A DNA stretch of 64,000 bases from Salinilacustrithrix flava (GTDB lineage Bacteria > Actinomycetota > Acidimicrobiia > Acidimicrobiales > Salinilacustritrichaceae), in contig NZ_CP133888.1 of NCBI RefSeq assembly GCF_041228405.1, forward strand, positions 3,658,001-3,722,000, read 5' to 3'. Made by a program: the position numbers and the translations under genes. Of this stretch, positions 61,830-64,000 are shown in pieces. Each line of letters opens with the position of its first letter. Position 1 is the stretch's first letter. The notes beneath the pieces were generated by a model that was not told the origin of the DNA, did not search any database, and was given only the letters and a program-made list of their open reading frames with translations.

Positions 61830-63209
61830 TCAGCGCCGGAGCGCCTGCGCCTGCAGTGCTTCCTTCGCCGTGCCCTCGGGCATGAACACGTCGGCGCCGA
61901 GGCGGATGCCGTGGTCCTGGAGCTTCTCGGCGAACTTGGGTCGCACGCCGGTGGCCTTGAGGTGGCCGCGGAACTTGCCGGCCTCGTCGACGCCCATCGA
62001 GTAGTCGAACAGGAAGATGTCCTGGAGGGTGATGATGTCGCCCTCCATGCCCTGCACCTCGGTGATGTGGGTGATGCGGCGGGTGCCGTCCTTGAGGCGG
62101 GTCAGGTGCACGATGACGTCGATGGCCGAGGCCATCTGCTCGCGGATGGCCCGCACCGGCAGGTCGAAGCCGGCCATGAGGGTCAGCGTCTCGAGGCGGG
62201 CGAGCGTGTCACGGGGACCGTTGGAGTGCACCGTGGTGATCGAGCCGTCGTGGCCGGTGTTCATGGCCTGGAGCATGTCCAGAGCCTCGCCGCCACGACA
62301 CTCACCGACGACCAGGCGATCGGGTCGCATGCGCAGGCTGTTCTTGACCAGGTCGCGGATGGTGACCGCACCGTTGCCCTGGATGTCGGCCGGGCGGGTC
62401 TCCATGCAGAGCACGTGCTCCTGGTGGAGCTGGAGCTCCTTGGCATCCTCGATGGTGCAGATGCGCTCGTCCCCGGGGATGAAGCTGGAAAGCACGTTCA
62501 ACGTCGTCGTCTTACCGGTGCCGGTACCGCCGGAGACGATCACGTTCAGGCGGCCGACGATGCAGGCCTGGAGGAACTTGGCCGACTCGGCGTTCAGCGT
62601 CCCGAAGCGGATGAGGTCGTCGACCTGGAACGGGTCCTTGGAGAACTTGCGGATGGTGAGGAACGGGCCGTCGATCGCCAGAGGCGGGATGATGGCGTTC
62701 ACACGGGAGCCGTCGGGGAGGCGGGCGTCCACCATCGGCGACTGCTCGTCGACGCGGCGGCCGATCTCGGCGGCGATCTTCTCGATGATGCGCTGCAGGT
62801 GGTTGCCGTCGATGAACTTCACATCGGTCTTGGTGAGCTTGCCGTTCTGCTCCACGAACACCTGGTCCGGGCCGTTGCACATGACCTCCGAGACCGTGTC
62901 GTCCTGGAGGATCTGGTCGATCGGGCCGTAGCCGAGCACGTCGTCGACGATGGCCTGGATCAGGTCGGCCTTCTCGGTGGCCGACAGCGGCGTGCGCTCG
63001 TTGGCCAGCGTGGCCTGCAGCTGCTCCATCACCCGGGCGCGCAGGTCGTCGTCGGACAGGCGCTTGTCGAACAGCACCGGTCCGAGCTGCTCCATGAGGT
63101 GGTGGTGCAACCGCTGGCGGAGCTCGTCGAGGGCCGGGTTCCGCCCCGAAGGCGCCTCGGCGACAGCGACCGGACCGCCCTCCTCGTGGATCTGCTTGTA
63201 CAGGCTCAT
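61830..63209 (-). CDS. Second CpaF/TadA-family secretion ATPase
   Basis: A 459-residue ATPase closely resembling the protein at 53932: ARLPDGSRVNAIIPPLAIDG, Walker A GGTGTGKTTTLNVLSSFIPG near residue 235, RPDRLVVGECRGGEALDMLQ and NTGHDGSITTVHSN are all intact, so it should be an active ATPase. It lacks the Lys/Ala-rich N-terminus of its paralogue. No tadB or tadC copy accompanies it. It may serve the same platform (extension versus retraction) or a platform elsewhere. ATG 63209. Confidence 0.92.
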   Translation of the reverse strand: MSLYKQIHEEGGPVAVAEAPSGRNPALDELRQRLHHHLMEQLGPVLFDKRLSDDDLRARVMEQLQATLANERTPLSATEKADLIQAIVDDVLGYGPIDQILQDDTVSEVMCNGPDQVFVEQNGKLTKTDVKFIDGNHLQRIIEKIAAEIGRRVDEQSPMVDARLPDGSRVNAIIPPLAIDGPFLTIRKFSKDPFQVDDLIRFGTLNAESAKFLQACIVGRLNVIVSGGTGTGKTTTLNVLSSFIPGDERICTIEDAKELQLHQEHVLCMETRPADIQGNGAVTIRDLVKNSLRMRPDRLVVGECRGGEALDMLQAMNTGHDGSITTVHSNGPRDTLARLETLTLMAGFDLPVRAIREQMASAIDVIVHLTRLKDGTRRITHITEVQGMEGDIITLQDIFLFDYSMGVDEAGKFRGHLKATGVRPKFAEKLQDHGIRLGADVFMPEGTAKEALQAQALRR

Positions 63210-63315
63210 GCCACACCCTCTCCGGGGACCGACGTCTACGGGGGGTTCATCGGCACATCCACGCAGGAACCGAAGCGATTTCGCACCGGCGGTTCCGGAA
63301 GGGGCGGAAAACGGC

Positions 63316-63345
63316 GAGATGCCCGCCCCGGAGGGCGGGCATCTC
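63316..63345 (-). terminator. Terminator after rpsA
   Basis: A perfect 12-bp stem (GAGATGCCCGCC with GGCGGGCATCTC) with a 6-base loop lies 38 bases after the rpsA stop, followed on the minus strand by GCCGTTTT. It separates rpsA from the second cpaF gene. Confidence 0.75.
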
Positions 63346-63383
63346 TCATCCGATGTCGAACGCTCCCGCCGGGAGCCGCCGAC

Positions 63384-64000
63384 TCAGGCTTCGTCGGTCT
63401 CCGTGGCGTCGTCAGCCTCGGCGTCGGGCTCGGAGGCCTCGGGCGCTGCTGCTTCGGCCTCGGGCGCCTCGGCGACGTCGGCCTCCGGAGCCTCGGACGT
63501 GTGCGCGATGGCGTCACCCGAATCGCCGACCTCGGGGGTCGCGGCCTCGGCGGTCTCGCCGTCGGCACCCTCAGCGCCTTCGGCCTCGTCCTCGGGGACC
63601 TCGCCGATGAAGTTGCCCTCGTCGTCGTACTGGTGCTCGCCGAAGGCGTCCTGGTACTCGGCGGCCACGACGCCACCCTCGGCGGCCTGCTTGATCGACA
63701 GGCTGATGCGGCGGCGCTGGAGATCGAGGTCGATGATCTTGACCCACAGCTCCTCGCCCGGGGTGACGACCTGCTCGGGGAGGTCGACGTGGTGGGCCGA
63801 CATCTCCGAGATGTGGACCAGACCCTCGATGCCCTCGCCCACCTGGACGAACGCACCGAATGGCACGAGCTTGGTGACCCGGCCGTAGACCAGCTCGCCC
63901 ACGCGGTGGGCGCCGGCGAACTCCTGCCACGGATCCTGCTGGGTGGCCTTGAGGGAGAGGGAGATGCGCTCGCGGTCGTTGTCGACCTCGAGGACCTGGA
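63384..64000 (-). CDS. rpsA: 30S ribosomal protein S1, C-terminal part (5' end outside window)
   Basis: S1 helps the small subunit bind mRNA. The visible part ends one S1 domain (ERISLSLKATQQDPWQEF), then contains a complete S1 domain with VGELVYGRVTKLVPFGAFV and GIEGLVHISEMS, and finishes with a long acidic, Ala/Glu-rich tail (about 90 residues) common in actinobacterial S1. The open frame runs off the right edge, so the N-terminal domains are outside. It is a strong landmark for the ancestral rpsA-coaE neighbourhood. Confidence 0.93.
   Translation of the reverse strand, partial: QVLEVDNDRERISLSLKATQQDPWQEFAGAHRVGELVYGRVTKLVPFGAFVQVGEGIEGLVHISEMSAHHVDLPEQVVTPGEELWVKIIDLDLQRRRISLSIKQAAEGGVVAAEYQDAFGEHQYDDEGNFIGEVPEDEAEGAEGADGETAEAATPEVGDSGDAIAHTSEAPEADVAEAPEAEAAAPEASEPDAEADDATETDEA

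Overview
This 64-kb window is a very GC-rich chromosomal segment of an actinobacterium. The gene order suggests class Acidimicrobiia (Iamia/Ilumatobacter-like); that placement is inference from synteny and codon style, not from a marker search. Actinobacterial landmarks are gap-pgk-tpiA-secG, yvcK-rapZ-uvrC, uvrA, uvrB, coaE and rpsA. GTG starts are common, and many gene pairs overlap by four bases (ATGA or GTGA). The Tad pilus cluster has no secretin, which fits a single-membrane envelope.

Layout. 0-5.3 kb: the 3' end of an RND/MMPL exporter, an adenine-salvage pair (MTA/SAH nucleosidase-like plus apt), a TRIC-type channel, and two adjacent multicopper-oxidase-like proteins that each keep a different half of the copper sites. 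5.4-7.3 kb: a hipBA toxin-antitoxin pair and tRNA-Leu(GAG). 7.3-16.7 kb: a peptide-type ABC importer with one permease/ATPase set but three substrate-binding lipoproteins, with secG embedded among them. 17-26.5 kb: tpiA, pgk, gap, an orphan response regulator where whiA is usually found, yvcK, rapZ, a methyltransferase, a two-gene membrane unit and uvrC. 26.5-44.3 kb: surface-glycan functions (GT-C, GT2 and GT4 glycosyltransferases, methyltransferases, an ABC exporter, an HPr-kinase-like protein, a WbaP-type initiating sugar transferase), interrupted by nadA and a frameshifted methyltransferase pseudogene. The 31-43 kb part reads less GC-rich than its surroundings and looks like an exchangeable island. 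44.3-51.6 kb: uvrA with a LexA-type SOS box, a membrane glycosyltransferase-like protein, uvrB and coaE. 51.7-63.2 kb: a Tad/Flp pilus locus (cpaB, cpaE, cpaF, tadB, tadC, a NarL-type two-component system, two Flp pilins) plus a second cpaF. 63.4-64 kb: the 3' end of rpsA.

Working together. The nucleosidase releases adenine and Apt recovers it as AMP. The glycan island has an initiating transferase, extension and modification enzymes and an exporter, but no polymerase or flippase was recognised. The Tad genes supply two ATPases, the inner-membrane platform, pilins and a likely dedicated regulator; the prepilin peptidase and TadE/F pseudopilins are not in this window. The most unusual items are the complementary copper-oxidase pair, the apparent CTG-initiated histidine kinase coupled to tadC, the paired GTTCC/GGAAC palindromes at the Tad locus, the whiA replacement, and the HPr-kinase-like protein in a glycan island.
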